Notes: generated by a model from the sequence alone, not told the origin. Positions 1-6,945 are shown, counted from the first letter of the stretch. The stretch: 7,744 nucleotides of DNA from Domibacillus sp. (GCA_031177795.1 JAPSKG010000106.1:1-7744), one strand, 5' to 3'. A program made the numbers and translations.

Positions 1-512
1 GCAGCAAATACAATATAAATATCTGCAACGCCGCCGTTTGTAATAAAAATCTTTGATCCATTTAAAACAAAACAATTGCCTTCCCGGCGCGCAGATGTTT
101 TCATAGCACCGGCATCCGATCCACTTCCTGGCTCAGTTAAACAAAAAGCCCCTAATTTTTCGCCTTCTGCCATTGGCTTTAAATAACGCTGTTTTTGCTT
201 TTCTGTTCCAAACGCATAAATTGGCCAACTGGCAAGCGAAACGTGAGCAGACAATGTGACGCCTGTAGACGCACAAACACGTGATAATTCTTCGACCGCA
301 ATGCAATAAGCAAGATAATCGCTGCCGATCCCCCCGTATTTTTCCGGCCATGGAATACCGGTTAATCCGAGCTCTGCCATTTTGTAAAAAATGCTTTTAT
401 CAAACCGTTCTTCTTCATCTCTTTGTGCAGCAGTGGGCGCCACTTCTTTTTCAGCAAAATTACGCACCATCTGGCGAATCATTTCATGCTCTTGAGAGAG
501 TGTAAAGTTCAT
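1..512 (-). CDS. Acyl-CoA dehydrogenase, 3' part outside window (partial)
   Basis: This is the N-terminal 170 residues of a flavin-dependent acyl-CoA dehydrogenase, which makes the alpha-beta double bond in the first step of fatty-acyl-CoA beta-oxidation and hands electrons to ETF. The reading frame stays open to the left edge. Visible are the N-terminal helical domain (about residues 1-120, with the WPEKYGG motif near 55-61) and the start of the beta domain: AFCLTEPGSGSDA at 122-134 (flavin and substrate contacts) and NGSKIFITNGG at 151-161. The catalytic glutamate lies beyond the window. The ATG start overlaps the TGA of the upstream dehydrogenase by 4 bases (ATGA, 509-512), and an AAAGGGG ribosome binding site (521-527) sits 8 bases before it, so translational coupling is likely. 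It closely resembles the adjacent dehydrogenase, which suggests an old tandem duplication. Substrate chain length cannot be read from the sequence; an mmgC/acdA-like short-chain enzyme is my best guess. Confidence 0.95.
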   Translation of the reverse strand, partial: MNFTLSQEHEMIRQMVRNFAEKEVAPTAAQRDEEERFDKSIFYKMAELGLTGIPWPEKYGGIGSDYLAYCIAVEELSRVCASTGVTLSAHVSLASWPIYAFGTEKQKQRYLKPMAEGEKLGAFCLTEPGSGSDAGAMKTSARREGNCFVLNGSKIFITNGGVADIYIVFA

Positions 513-1582
513 GGCTTTATCCCCTTTATCAAATGCTTGCTAATGACAATCCGCTGAATTTCCGAGGTCCCTTCGTAAATTTCTGTTATTTTCGCATCGC
601 GAAAATAACGTTCCGCCAGCGTGTCTCCTCCTATATGGCGCACGCACTCAGACGCTGCTTGAACAGCTGTTTTGGATGCGAACAATTTTGCCATGGCTGC
701 TTCTTTTCCACAGGGCTTGCCGTTTGCACGAAGAAACGCTGCCCGGTAAACAAGAAGCCTGGCTGCTTCAACAGCTGTGGCAAGATCAGCAAGCACTGTT
801 TCGGCTCCTATTTTTTTGGCATGTAAAAACGCTGCTTCTGCAATACCGAGCGCTTGTGCTGCAATACCAATCCGCCCCCCGTCTAAATTTGCCATTGCAA
901 TGGCAAATCCATCTCCTTCTTCTCCAAGGCGGTTTGCTGCAGGAACAAGCATATCTTCAAAAGTTACTTGTGCTGTCAGGGATCCATGCAGCCCCATTTT
1001 CCGCTCGTTTTTTCCAATTACAAAGCCGGGCGTGTTTTTTTCAACGATAAAAGCGGTTATTCCTTTTTCTGTCCTGGCAAACACAATATAAACATCGGCT
1101 GCTCCGCCATTTGTAACAAAAAGTTTAGAACCGTTCAGCACATACTTATCGCCGGACAGCTTTGCAACTGTTTTTAAAGAAGCTGCATCAGAACCGGCCA
1201 ATGGCTCTGTTAAACAAAAAGCTCCAAGCCATTCGCCTGACGCAAGTTTGGGCACAAACTTCTTTTTTTGCGCTTCTGTACCAAAAAATAAAATAGGGTT
1301 TGTGCCGACCGATGTATGAACAGATAAAATCACGCCGGCTGCTGCACTTACTTTTGATAATTCATGAATGGCAATAATATAAGAGAAAAAATCAAGACCG
1401 GCGCCTCCGTACTTTTTCGGCACAGGAATTCCCATCAGCTGGTGTTCCGCCATTTTTTTAAGAAGCTGAAACGGAAAACTTTCTGCTTCCATTTGCGGAA
1501 CAAACCGTGACGCTTCTTTTTGCGCAAATTGACGAACATAATGGCACACGCGCTTTTGTTCACCAGTCAGCTGAAACTCCAT
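509..1582 (-). CDS. Acyl-CoA dehydrogenase family protein, unusually short C-terminal domain
   Basis: A 357-residue acyl-CoA dehydrogenase, against about 380 for typical bacterial relatives. The N-terminal helical domain covers about 1-118 and the beta domain about 119-230 (AFCLTEPLAGSDA at 121-133, NGSKLFVTNGG at 150-160). The C-terminal helical domain begins at NLDGGRIGIAAQALGIA (232-248). The catalytic base is present as Glu337 in YEGTSEIQ. Two normally conserved pieces are missing without loss of frame. About 15 residues are gone around 250-264, where a RxQFGxPI motif is expected. About 5 are gone around 318-322, where GGYGYTKEYPVER is expected and GGDTLAER is found. Both pieces normally contact FAD across the subunit interface, so cofactor binding or activity may be altered. 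The ATG start follows GGAGG (1591-1595) by 8 bases and lies 15 bases after hbd; the stop overlaps the next gene by 4 bases. Family assignment is firm; whether it is fully active is uncertain. Confidence 0.93.
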   Translation of the reverse strand: MEFQLTGEQKRVCHYVRQFAQKEASRFVPQMEAESFPFQLLKKMAEHQLMGIPVPKKYGGAGLDFFSYIIAIHELSKVSAAAGVILSVHTSVGTNPILFFGTEAQKKKFVPKLASGEWLGAFCLTEPLAGSDAASLKTVAKLSGDKYVLNGSKLFVTNGGAADVYIVFARTEKGITAFIVEKNTPGFVIGKNERKMGLHGSLTAQVTFEDMLVPAANRLGEEGDGFAIAMANLDGGRIGIAAQALGIAEAAFLHAKKIGAETVLADLATAVEAARLLVYRAAFLRANGKPCGKEAAMAKLFASKTAVQAASECVRHIGGDTLAERYFRDAKITEIYEGTSEIQRIVISKHLIKGIKP

Positions 1583-1597
1583 CCGAATCGCCTCCGT

Positions 1598-2449
1598 TTA
1601 CCCGTAGGTGTAAAATCCGCGGCCTGCTTTTTTGCCGACCCAGCCTGCTTTTACATATTTCCGGAGGAGCGGGCATGGCCTGTATTTGTCATCTCCAAAT
1701 CCTTCATGCAAAATTTCCATAACAGATAAACAAGTATCCAGCCCGATAAAATCAGCGAGCTGAATCGGTCCCATCGGATGGTGCATGCCAAGTTTCATTA
1801 CTTCATCAATGGCTTCTTTGGTTGCAATGCCTTCATAAAGCGTGTAAATTGCTTCATTAATCATGGGCATTAAAATCCGGTTTGAGACAAAACCCGGAAA
1901 ATCATTTACTTCAACCGGAACCTTTCCAAGCATTTTTATAAGGTCTTCCATTTTTTTATATACGTCATCCGACGTTGCAAGCCCGCGAATAATTTCCACC
2001 AGTTTCATTACAGGCACAGGGTTCATAAAATGCATCCCAATCACTTTTTCGGGCCGGTCTGTTGCCGCTGCAATTTCTGTTATCGGCAAAGAAGAAGTGT
2101 TTGAAGCGAAAATAGTATGGTCTGGTGCAAGTTCATCAAGCCGGGCAAAAACATCCCGTTTTACGTTCATGTTTTCAATTACTGCTTCAATAATAAGATC
2201 CGCACCTGCAGCTTCGTCTACGCTGGTTGAACCTTTTATTTTTTTTATTGTTTCTTCTTTTTTATCTTCACTCATTCGATTTTTTTTCACCTGGCGAGCC
2301 AGATTTTTTTCAATCGTGTCCAGCCCTTTTTCCAGGTTTAGCTTGTTTATATCATAAAGTACCAAATCAAAGCCGGCCTGCGCACATACTTGTGCTATGC
2401 CAGCCCCCATTTGCCCGGCGCCAATAACCATGATTTTCCGCAATTTCAA
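1598..2449 (-). CDS. hbd: 3-hydroxybutyryl-CoA / 3-hydroxyacyl-CoA dehydrogenase
   Basis: A soluble NAD-dependent enzyme that oxidises L-3-hydroxyacyl-CoA to 3-ketoacyl-CoA (or the reverse), resembling B. subtilis MmgB. The length is 283 residues, normal for the family. The N-terminal Rossmann domain has the dinucleotide loop GAGQMGAGIAQ at 10-20 and an acidic residue at the end of strand 2 (YDIN, 32-35). Active-site residues align with the known family set: Ser119 (SNTSS), His140 (MHFMNPVPVMKLVEII), Glu152 and Asn190; the spacing between all four matches the mammalian enzyme. The C-terminal dimerisation domain (about 185-283) ends with the usual GRGFYTYG. I chose a TTG start at 2449 because it has AAAGGAGGA 8 bases upstream and gives the family-typical N-terminus; a longer ATG start at 2470 would translate through that binding site and has none of its own. 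It lies 63 bases after fadF and 15 before the first acyl-CoA dehydrogenase, so it belongs to the same operon. Confidence 0.95.
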   Translation of the reverse strand: MKLRKIMVIGAGQMGAGIAQVCAQAGFDLVLYDINKLNLEKGLDTIEKNLARQVKKNRMSEDKKEETIKKIKGSTSVDEAAGADLIIEAVIENMNVKRDVFARLDELAPDHTIFASNTSSLPITEIAAATDRPEKVIGMHFMNPVPVMKLVEIIRGLATSDDVYKKMEDLIKMLGKVPVEVNDFPGFVSNRILMPMINEAIYTLYEGIATKEAIDEVMKLGMHHPMGPIQLADFIGLDTCLSVMEILHEGFGDDKYRPCPLLRKYVKAGWVGKKAGRGFYTYG

Positions 2450-2456
2450 TCCGCCG

Positions 2457-2465
2457 TCCTCCTTT
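2457..2465 (-). promoter_or_regulatory. Ribosome binding site that fixes the hbd start
   Basis: The minus strand reads AAAGGAGGA here, close to the ideal Bacillus Shine-Dalgarno sequence, with 8 bases between GGAGG and the TTG at 2449. It lies inside the longer reading frame that begins at the ATG at 2470, which argues that the ATG is not the main start. Confidence 0.85.
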
Positions 2466-2512
2466 TTCATGCAAACAAAACGTTTTTATCATCGCCCGGG
2501 TAATAATCAGCT

Positions 2513-4591
2513 TTAATTTTTTTCTGCTGTTCCAAAAACAGCTTTTTCAAGAAGCTCCGCAATATCGCAGGCATAGGTTGTTTCTTCTGCTTCTTTTGCT
2601 TTTAAGCCATCAGACAGCATCGTCAAACAAAATGGGCAGCCTGAACTAACAACAGACGGGGTTACTGCAAGAGCTTGCTCTGTACGGGCAATATTTACAC
2701 GCTGTCCGGTGTCTTCCTCCATCCACATTAAACCGCCCCCTGCTCCGCAGCACATGCTGTCTTGCCGGTTGCGCTTCATTTCTACAAGCTGCACTCCTTG
2801 AATTTTTTTTAAAATTTCACGCGGCGCATCATATACGTTGTTATAGCGTCCAAGATAACAAGAATCATGAAAAACGACTTTTTCATTTACCGGGTAACGG
2901 GGTGTTAAACGGCCTTCCTTCACTAGTGTATCAAGTAATTCTGTGTGGTGGTAGACATCTGCTGAAAAACCAAAGTCAGGATACTCATTTTTAAACACAT
3001 TATAAGCATGCGGATCGATCGTCACGATTTTTTTTACATTGTTTTTTTCAAACTCGGCAATGTTTGCAGCAGCCAATTCTTGAAATAAAAATTCATTGCC
3101 CAGCCGCCGCGGTGTGTCTCCAGAATTTTTTTCTTTGTTTCCAAGGATTGCAAACGAAACGCCTGCTTCATTCAAAAGCTTTGCAAAGGACAAAGCAATC
3201 TTTTGGCTTCGGCTGTCAAATGCTCCCATTGAGCCAACCCAAAATAAAAACTCTGGTTTTCTGCCCGTTTTTTCCGCTTCTTTCATTGTTGGAATTAAAA
3301 CGTCTTCCCGAAGCTGACGCCATTTTTCTTTATCTTTCCGGTTTAATCCCCATGGATTTCCTTGCCGTTCTATGTTTTGCATAGCTCGCTGGGCATCTGG
3401 ATTTGCTTTTCCTTCTGTGAGAACAAGGTAACGGCGCATATCAATTATTTTATCAACATGCTCATTCATAACCGGGCACTGATCCTCACAGCTGCGGCAT
3501 GTTGTACATGCCCAAATTTCGCTTTCTGTAATCACGCCGCCAATTAGCTGCGGATGATAAGGTTCAATGCCTTTAGCAATTTTATTGCCCCGGGCAGCAG
3601 AAAATGCAAAAGCTGGAACCCACGGCTGGCGGGAAGTAACCGCGGCACCTGTAAATGTTAAATGATCGCGCAGTTTTACAATCAGCTCCATTGGCGACAG
3701 CATTTTTCCTGTTCCGGCTGCCGGGCACATACTGGTGCAGCGGCCACACTCCACACAGGCGTACAAATCAATCATCTGCTTTTGTGTAAAATCTTCAATT
3801 TTTCCAGCCCCGAATGATTCCTGTGTTTCATCTTCAAAATCAATTTTACGCAGCTTTCCAGCTTTTTTTAAACGATGGAAGTACGTATTAAGCGGCGCTG
3901 CAATTAAATGTGCATGCTTGGACTGAGGCACGTAAACAAGAAAAGCAAGCAGCACTAGCAAATGAACCCACCACATGATGTAAAACAGCACCATGGCCGC
4001 CGGTTGAGAAAGCCCGTTAAACAAAACAGCAATTGCCGAAGCCACTGGTTCCTTCCAGGCAAACTCGATACTATCAGCTTGCATAAGAAAATCCATGCCA
4101 TTACCGGCCAATACCGAAACCATTAGCATACTAATGAAAAAAAGCACCAGTCCGTTTTTCCAGCCTCGCTTTAAACGGGCAAGCTTTTCAATATAACGGC
4201 GGTAAAAAGCCCAGAAAACAGCTGCAAGAATCATGACTGTAATCATTTCTTGCGTAAAAGTAAAAAAGCCGTAAAATGGGCCGAACGGCAAATGCGCTCC
4301 AGGCACAATGCCTTTTACGATAAAATCCAAAGCGCCCAGTTGAACCAAAATAAAACCATAAAAAAACATCACATGGATGACGCCGCTTTTTTTGTCTTTC
4401 AGCAGTTTTTGCTGGCCAAACACATTCACTAAAAAGTGTTGAATTCGTTTTTTTGTTTTTTGATCAAACTCCTCTTTTTTTCCAAGTTTGATAAATGCAT
4501 AACGGGTTTTTACTAAATAACCAAACAAGAAAATTGCGTAAACGGTTACAGCAACAGCTGCAATAAAGTTTATTAACAGCCATCCAGTCAT
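2513..4591 (-). CDS. fadF: Membrane iron-sulfur oxidoreductase (FadF, heterodisulfide reductase-like; probable ETF:quinone oxidoreductase)
   Basis: A 692-residue membrane protein of the FadF/YwjF family. The N-terminal third holds about six hydrophobic segments (roughly 4-28, 70-92, 110-130, 148-166, 182-198, 200-222) resembling the cytochrome-b-like gamma subunit of nitrate reductase. Two cysteine clusters for 4Fe-4S centres follow: Cys279/282/285/289 (CVECGRCTSMCP) and Cys362/365/368/372 (CTTCRSCEDQCP). Two CCG (heterodisulfide-reductase) domains come after. The second is intact, with Cys578, Cys614-615 (CCGAGGG) and Cys652/655 (SSGCPFC). The first has lost its cysteines (GSMG near 453, NSGD near 489). 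Related proteins are proposed or shown to pass electrons from ETF to menaquinone, which fits its place ahead of two acyl-CoA dehydrogenases. I prefer the ATG at 4591 with AAAGGA 10 bases upstream; an in-frame GTG at 4615 would add 8 residues but has no ribosome binding site. It follows a terminator and a FadR-like operator, so it heads its operon. Confidence 0.93.
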   Translation of the reverse strand: MTGWLLINFIAAVAVTVYAIFLFGYLVKTRYAFIKLGKKEEFDQKTKKRIQHFLVNVFGQQKLLKDKKSGVIHVMFFYGFILVQLGALDFIVKGIVPGAHLPFGPFYGFFTFTQEMITVMILAAVFWAFYRRYIEKLARLKRGWKNGLVLFFISMLMVSVLAGNGMDFLMQADSIEFAWKEPVASAIAVLFNGLSQPAAMVLFYIMWWVHLLVLLAFLVYVPQSKHAHLIAAPLNTYFHRLKKAGKLRKIDFEDETQESFGAGKIEDFTQKQMIDLYACVECGRCTSMCPAAGTGKMLSPMELIVKLRDHLTFTGAAVTSRQPWVPAFAFSAARGNKIAKGIEPYHPQLIGGVITESEIWACTTCRSCEDQCPVMNEHVDKIIDMRRYLVLTEGKANPDAQRAMQNIERQGNPWGLNRKDKEKWRQLREDVLIPTMKEAEKTGRKPEFLFWVGSMGAFDSRSQKIALSFAKLLNEAGVSFAILGNKEKNSGDTPRRLGNEFLFQELAAANIAEFEKNNVKKIVTIDPHAYNVFKNEYPDFGFSADVYHHTELLDTLVKEGRLTPRYPVNEKVVFHDSCYLGRYNNVYDAPREILKKIQGVQLVEMKRNRQDSMCCGAGGGLMWMEEDTGQRVNIARTEQALAVTPSVVSSGCPFCLTMLSDGLKAKEAEETTYACDIAELLEKAVFGTAEKN

Positions 4592-4601
4592 GCTATGCAC
4601 A

Positions 4602-4607
4602 TCCTTT
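4602..4607 (-). promoter_or_regulatory. Ribosome binding site for fadF (decides ATG 4591)
   Basis: The minus strand reads AAAGGA, 10 bases before the ATG at 4591. Spacing is a little long but it is the only Shine-Dalgarno-like sequence near the start. The GTG at 4615 is preceded only by an A-rich run. Confidence 0.6.
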
Positions 4608-4623
4608 CCAATCACTTTTTTTG

Positions 4624-4652
4624 ATTTCTTGGATGAACGAGCATTCAGTCAA
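4624..4652 (-). promoter_or_regulatory. Putative sigma-A promoter of the fadF operon
   Basis: A good -35 box, TTGACT (4647-4652), is followed after 17 bases by a poor -10 candidate, AGAAAT (4624-4629). Transcription would begin near 4617, leaving a leader of about 26 bases before fadF. The -35 overlaps the FadR-like site, as expected for repression. The weak -10 is the main doubt. Confidence 0.5.
4634..4651 (-). promoter_or_regulatory. FadR-like operator upstream of fadF
   Basis: The minus strand reads TGACTGAATGCTCGTTCA. Against the Bacillus FadR consensus as I remember it (TGAATGAMTANTCATTCA), it matches 6 of 7 bases in each half-site and keeps the 4-base spacer. FadR is a TetR-family repressor released by long-chain acyl-CoA, and in B. 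subtilis it controls the fadF-acdA unit. The site covers the -35 region, a sensible repressor position. The operator call combines visible sequence with remembered knowledge of the regulon; the fadR gene itself is not in the window. Confidence 0.7.
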
Positions 4653-4751
4653 TTGCTTTTTACATAATCCAAAAGCTAAAGCTTTTCTCTTTAGACGTTA
4701 TGCATAAAGAAACAAGAAAATCGCAGTTCTTTCGAAAATTCCGCATAAAAC

Positions 4752-4804
4752 AAAAAAGACTGTTTCAAAGCCGGCATTCCGCCTTTTTTGAAACAGCCTT
4801 TTTT
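4752..4804 (-). terminator. Intrinsic terminator of argS
   Basis: Two 18-base arms (4752-4769 and 4787-4804) pair fully in the minus-strand transcript with one G-U pair, around a 17-base loop that can form a small inner GGC/GCC stem (4773-4783). The minus-strand transcript ends in UUUUUUGUUUU, a good release tract. The stem begins 7 bases after the argS stop codon. The plus strand also has a T-run after the stem, so it could work in both directions, though no plus-strand gene is present. It separates argS from the fadF operon. Confidence 0.93.
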
Positions 4805-4811
4805 TATTTTT

Positions 4812-6482
4812 TTACATTTTTTCAGGTGCAGACACACCAATTAACACAAGTGCGTTTTTCAATGTGGTTTTCACCGCTTGAACAAGTGCAAGGCGAGCAA
4901 GAGATAGTTCTTCATTTTCTTTGTCTATTACTTTTTCAGCTCCATAAAAGCTGTGGAACGCTGACGCAAGCTCTTGTACATAGTTTGTAATACGGTGCGG
5001 AATGCGTTTTTCTGCCGCTTCTGCTACAACCTGCGGGAAGTCGCCGATTTTTTTCAGCAAATCAATTTCTTTTTCAGCCTGCAATAATGACACATTTACA
5101 TCCGCTGACAGTACCAGCCCCTGTTCAGCTGCTTGACGCAGGATGCTTGAAATCCGTGCATGCGCATATTGAGCATAATAAACTGGATTTTCATTTGACT
5201 GGGAAACAGCAAGATCCAAATCAAAGTCCATATGCGTATCACCGCTGCGCATAGCAAAAAAATACCGGACCGCATCAAGGCCCACTTCTTCAACAAGCTC
5301 ACGCATCGTTACCGCTTTTCCGGTCCGTTTGCTCATTTTCATTTTTTCGCCATCTTTATACAGCTGAACCATTTGAATCACTTCCACTTCCAGATTATCC
5401 GGATTAATGCCAAGTGCTTCAACTGCTGCTTTCATCCTTGGAATGTAGCCGTGATGGTCGGCGCCCCAAATATTGATTACTTTCTCATGTCCCCGTTCAA
5501 ACTTGTCTTTATGGTAAGCGATGTCCGGTGTTAAATAAGTATAAGAGCCATCTTGCTTCCGGAGAACGCGGTCTTTGTCATCGCCAAATGTTGTAGAGCG
5601 GAACCAAAGAGCTCCTCCTTCTTCGAAAATATGGCCGTTTTCACGAAGCGCATCAAGAGCTTCATCAATCTTGCCATTTTCATATAAAGAAGTTTCAGAA
5701 AACCAAACGTCAAATTTCACGCGGAAATCTGCCAGGTCGCGCTGCAATTTTGCCAGCTCCAGCTTTAACCCATGTTCACGAAACGCTTTGTAGCGATTTT
5801 CTTCTGGCATTTGCGCAAATTTATCGCCGAACTTTTCCGCAAGCTCTTTTCCAATTTCAATAATGTCTTTGCCATGATAGCCGTCTTCTGGCATTGCTTT
5901 TTCCTGGCCCAGTGCCTGGAAATAACGGGCTTCTACAGACAAAGCCAGATTGTGAATTTGATTGCCGGCGTCGTTAATATAATATTCACGCGTAACATCG
6001 TAACCCGCTTTTGCTAAAACGTTGCACAATGAATCCCCAACGGACGCACCGCGAGCGTGGCCAAGGTGCAGGTCACCGGTCGGATTGGCAGAAACAAACT
6101 CCACCTGGACTTTTTGGTTTTGTCCGGCATTTGATTCCCCGTAAGCATCCCCCGCTTTTAAAACAGCCGGTACAAGGTTTGTTAAATAGCTGTTGTTCAT
6201 GTAAAAATTAATAAACCCGGGTCCTGCAATATCAACTTTTTCAATTGAGCTTTTTGAAAGATCAATGTTTTCTTGAATTGCTTCAGCAATCTGGCGCGGG
6301 GCTTTTTTCGCTATCCGTGCAAGCTGCATAGCCATGTTTGTTGAATAATCACCGTGCGCTTTTTCTTTTGGCGTTTCTAAAATAACAGCGGGCAGTTCAG
6401 CTTCTGCCGCAAGCCCCGCTTTTAAAACAGCTGCTTTAATTTCTTCCTTCAGCTGTTCTTGCATTTGTTCTACAATGTTCAC
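4812..6482 (-). CDS. argS: Arginine--tRNA ligase
   Basis: Cytoplasmic class I aminoacyl-tRNA synthetase that charges tRNA-Arg with arginine using ATP. The 556 residues match the length I recall for Bacillus ArgS. An N-terminal Add-1 domain that recognises the tRNA D-loop covers about 1-115. The Rossmann catalytic domain follows, with the HIGH-class motif as HLGH (139-142, in ANPTGDLHLGHARG) and the KMSKS-class motif as KMSKR (382-386). The arginine-specific DALR helical anticodon-binding domain covers about 430-556 (ENPVYYAQYAHARI at its start). The start is GTG at 6482, 7 bases after GGAGG (6490-6494); its GTGA overlaps the ywiB stop by 4 bases, so translation is probably coupled. No frame break is visible and a strong terminator follows directly. 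Confidence 0.98.
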   Translation of the reverse strand: MNIVEQMQEQLKEEIKAAVLKAGLAAEAELPAVILETPKEKAHGDYSTNMAMQLARIAKKAPRQIAEAIQENIDLSKSSIEKVDIAGPGFINFYMNNSYLTNLVPAVLKAGDAYGESNAGQNQKVQVEFVSANPTGDLHLGHARGASVGDSLCNVLAKAGYDVTREYYINDAGNQIHNLALSVEARYFQALGQEKAMPEDGYHGKDIIEIGKELAEKFGDKFAQMPEENRYKAFREHGLKLELAKLQRDLADFRVKFDVWFSETSLYENGKIDEALDALRENGHIFEEGGALWFRSTTFGDDKDRVLRKQDGSYTYLTPDIAYHKDKFERGHEKVINIWGADHHGYIPRMKAAVEALGINPDNLEVEVIQMVQLYKDGEKMKMSKRTGKAVTMRELVEEVGLDAVRYFFAMRSGDTHMDFDLDLAVSQSNENPVYYAQYAHARISSILRQAAEQGLVLSADVNVSLLQAEKEIDLLKKIGDFPQVVAEAAEKRIPHRITNYVQELASAFHSFYGAEKVIDKENEELSLARLALVQAVKTTLKNALVLIGVSAPEKM

Positions 6483-6913
6483 AACGTTTCCTCCAATTCA
6501 TACTGAATGTTCATTGTATACGTGCCAACCGCGTCGCCTTGCATAAGCAGGTTGTAAACCAGTTCCGCTTGCCCGGCGCCCGCATTGTTTGTTTTGTGTG
6601 TAAACGTCTGCGTATCGGTTGTTACAAGCAAAGTGCCGTATTGGCTTTCATACGAGCCGCTCAGCTTTTGGCCTTTTTCAAAAACCATTCGCATTTTTAA
6701 CGCGCCGCTTCGCAAAATAAGGGCATTTTCATTTGCGAGCTTTACGATTGTGTGCACAACTCCTTCATCCTGCACTTCATCGTATTTTAAAAACGTTGAG
6801 CCATCTTTTTTAAAAAGCCGCCCGAACAGCGACAATTCAAAAGTTTCATTTTCCCCTTCGTGCGCCACATCCGTTTTTACCCGAATTTTCACCGGCATCT
6901 GCTCATCTGCCAC
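6479..6913 (-). CDS. ywiB: DUF1934 beta-barrel protein, YwiB-like
   Basis: A 144-residue protein of the DUF1934 family, which has a lipocalin-like beta-barrel fold and no established function. The sequence alternates polar and hydrophobic strands throughout (for example VKIRVKTDV near 8-16, VVHTIVKLAN near 51-60, ALKMRMVF near 71-78, AELVYNLL near 116-123, YTMNIQYEL near 132-140), as expected of a barrel. There is no signal peptide or membrane segment, so it is probably cytoplasmic. The GTG start at 6913 has AGGAAGTG 7 bases upstream; an ATG at 6898 is in frame but poorly placed. It overlaps argS by 4 bases, and ywiB-argS is a recurrent pair in Bacillaceae. A link to tRNA or small-molecule binding is only a guess from this pairing. 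Confidence 0.88.
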   Translation of the reverse strand: MADEQMPVKIRVKTDVAHEGENETFELSLFGRLFKKDGSTFLKYDEVQDEGVVHTIVKLANENALILRSGALKMRMVFEKGQKLSGSYESQYGTLLVTTDTQTFTHKTNNAGAGQAELVYNLLMQGDAVGTYTMNIQYELEETL

Positions 6914-6920
6914 GCCGAAT

Positions 6921-6928
6921 CACTTCCT
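6921..6928 (-). promoter_or_regulatory. Ribosome binding site for ywiB (supports GTG start)
   Basis: The minus strand has AGGAAGTG ending 7 bases before the GTG at 6913. It differs from AGGAGGTG by one base and is better placed for the GTG than for the later in-frame ATG at 6898. Confidence 0.65.
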
Positions 6929-6945
6929 TGTTTTAATGTGTGTAT

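Noticed and set aside
133..351. Minus-strand 72-residue frame inside the first acyl-CoA dehydrogenase
   Set aside because: It is out of frame with a clear dehydrogenase sequence that continues to the window edge.
676..1091. Overlapping plus-strand frames of 104-124 residues opposite the acyl-CoA dehydrogenase
   Set aside because: They are shadows of the minus-strand coding frame, without start signals or recognisable domains.
1863..2357. Plus-strand 164-residue open frame opposite hbd
   Set aside because: It is antisense to a gene with all catalytic residues, has no ribosome binding site and resembles no family.
2477..2486. Palindrome AAAACGTTTT between fadF and hbd
   Set aside because: A short A/T-rich palindrome in a 63-base operon gap; no terminator U-tract or promoter pair around it.
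4671..4694. Small palindromes (AAAAGC-TAAA-GCTTTT and CTAAAG/CTTTAG) upstream of the fadF promoter
   Set aside because: Six-base A/T-rich arms are too weak to call a terminator or operator and are expected by chance in such sequence.
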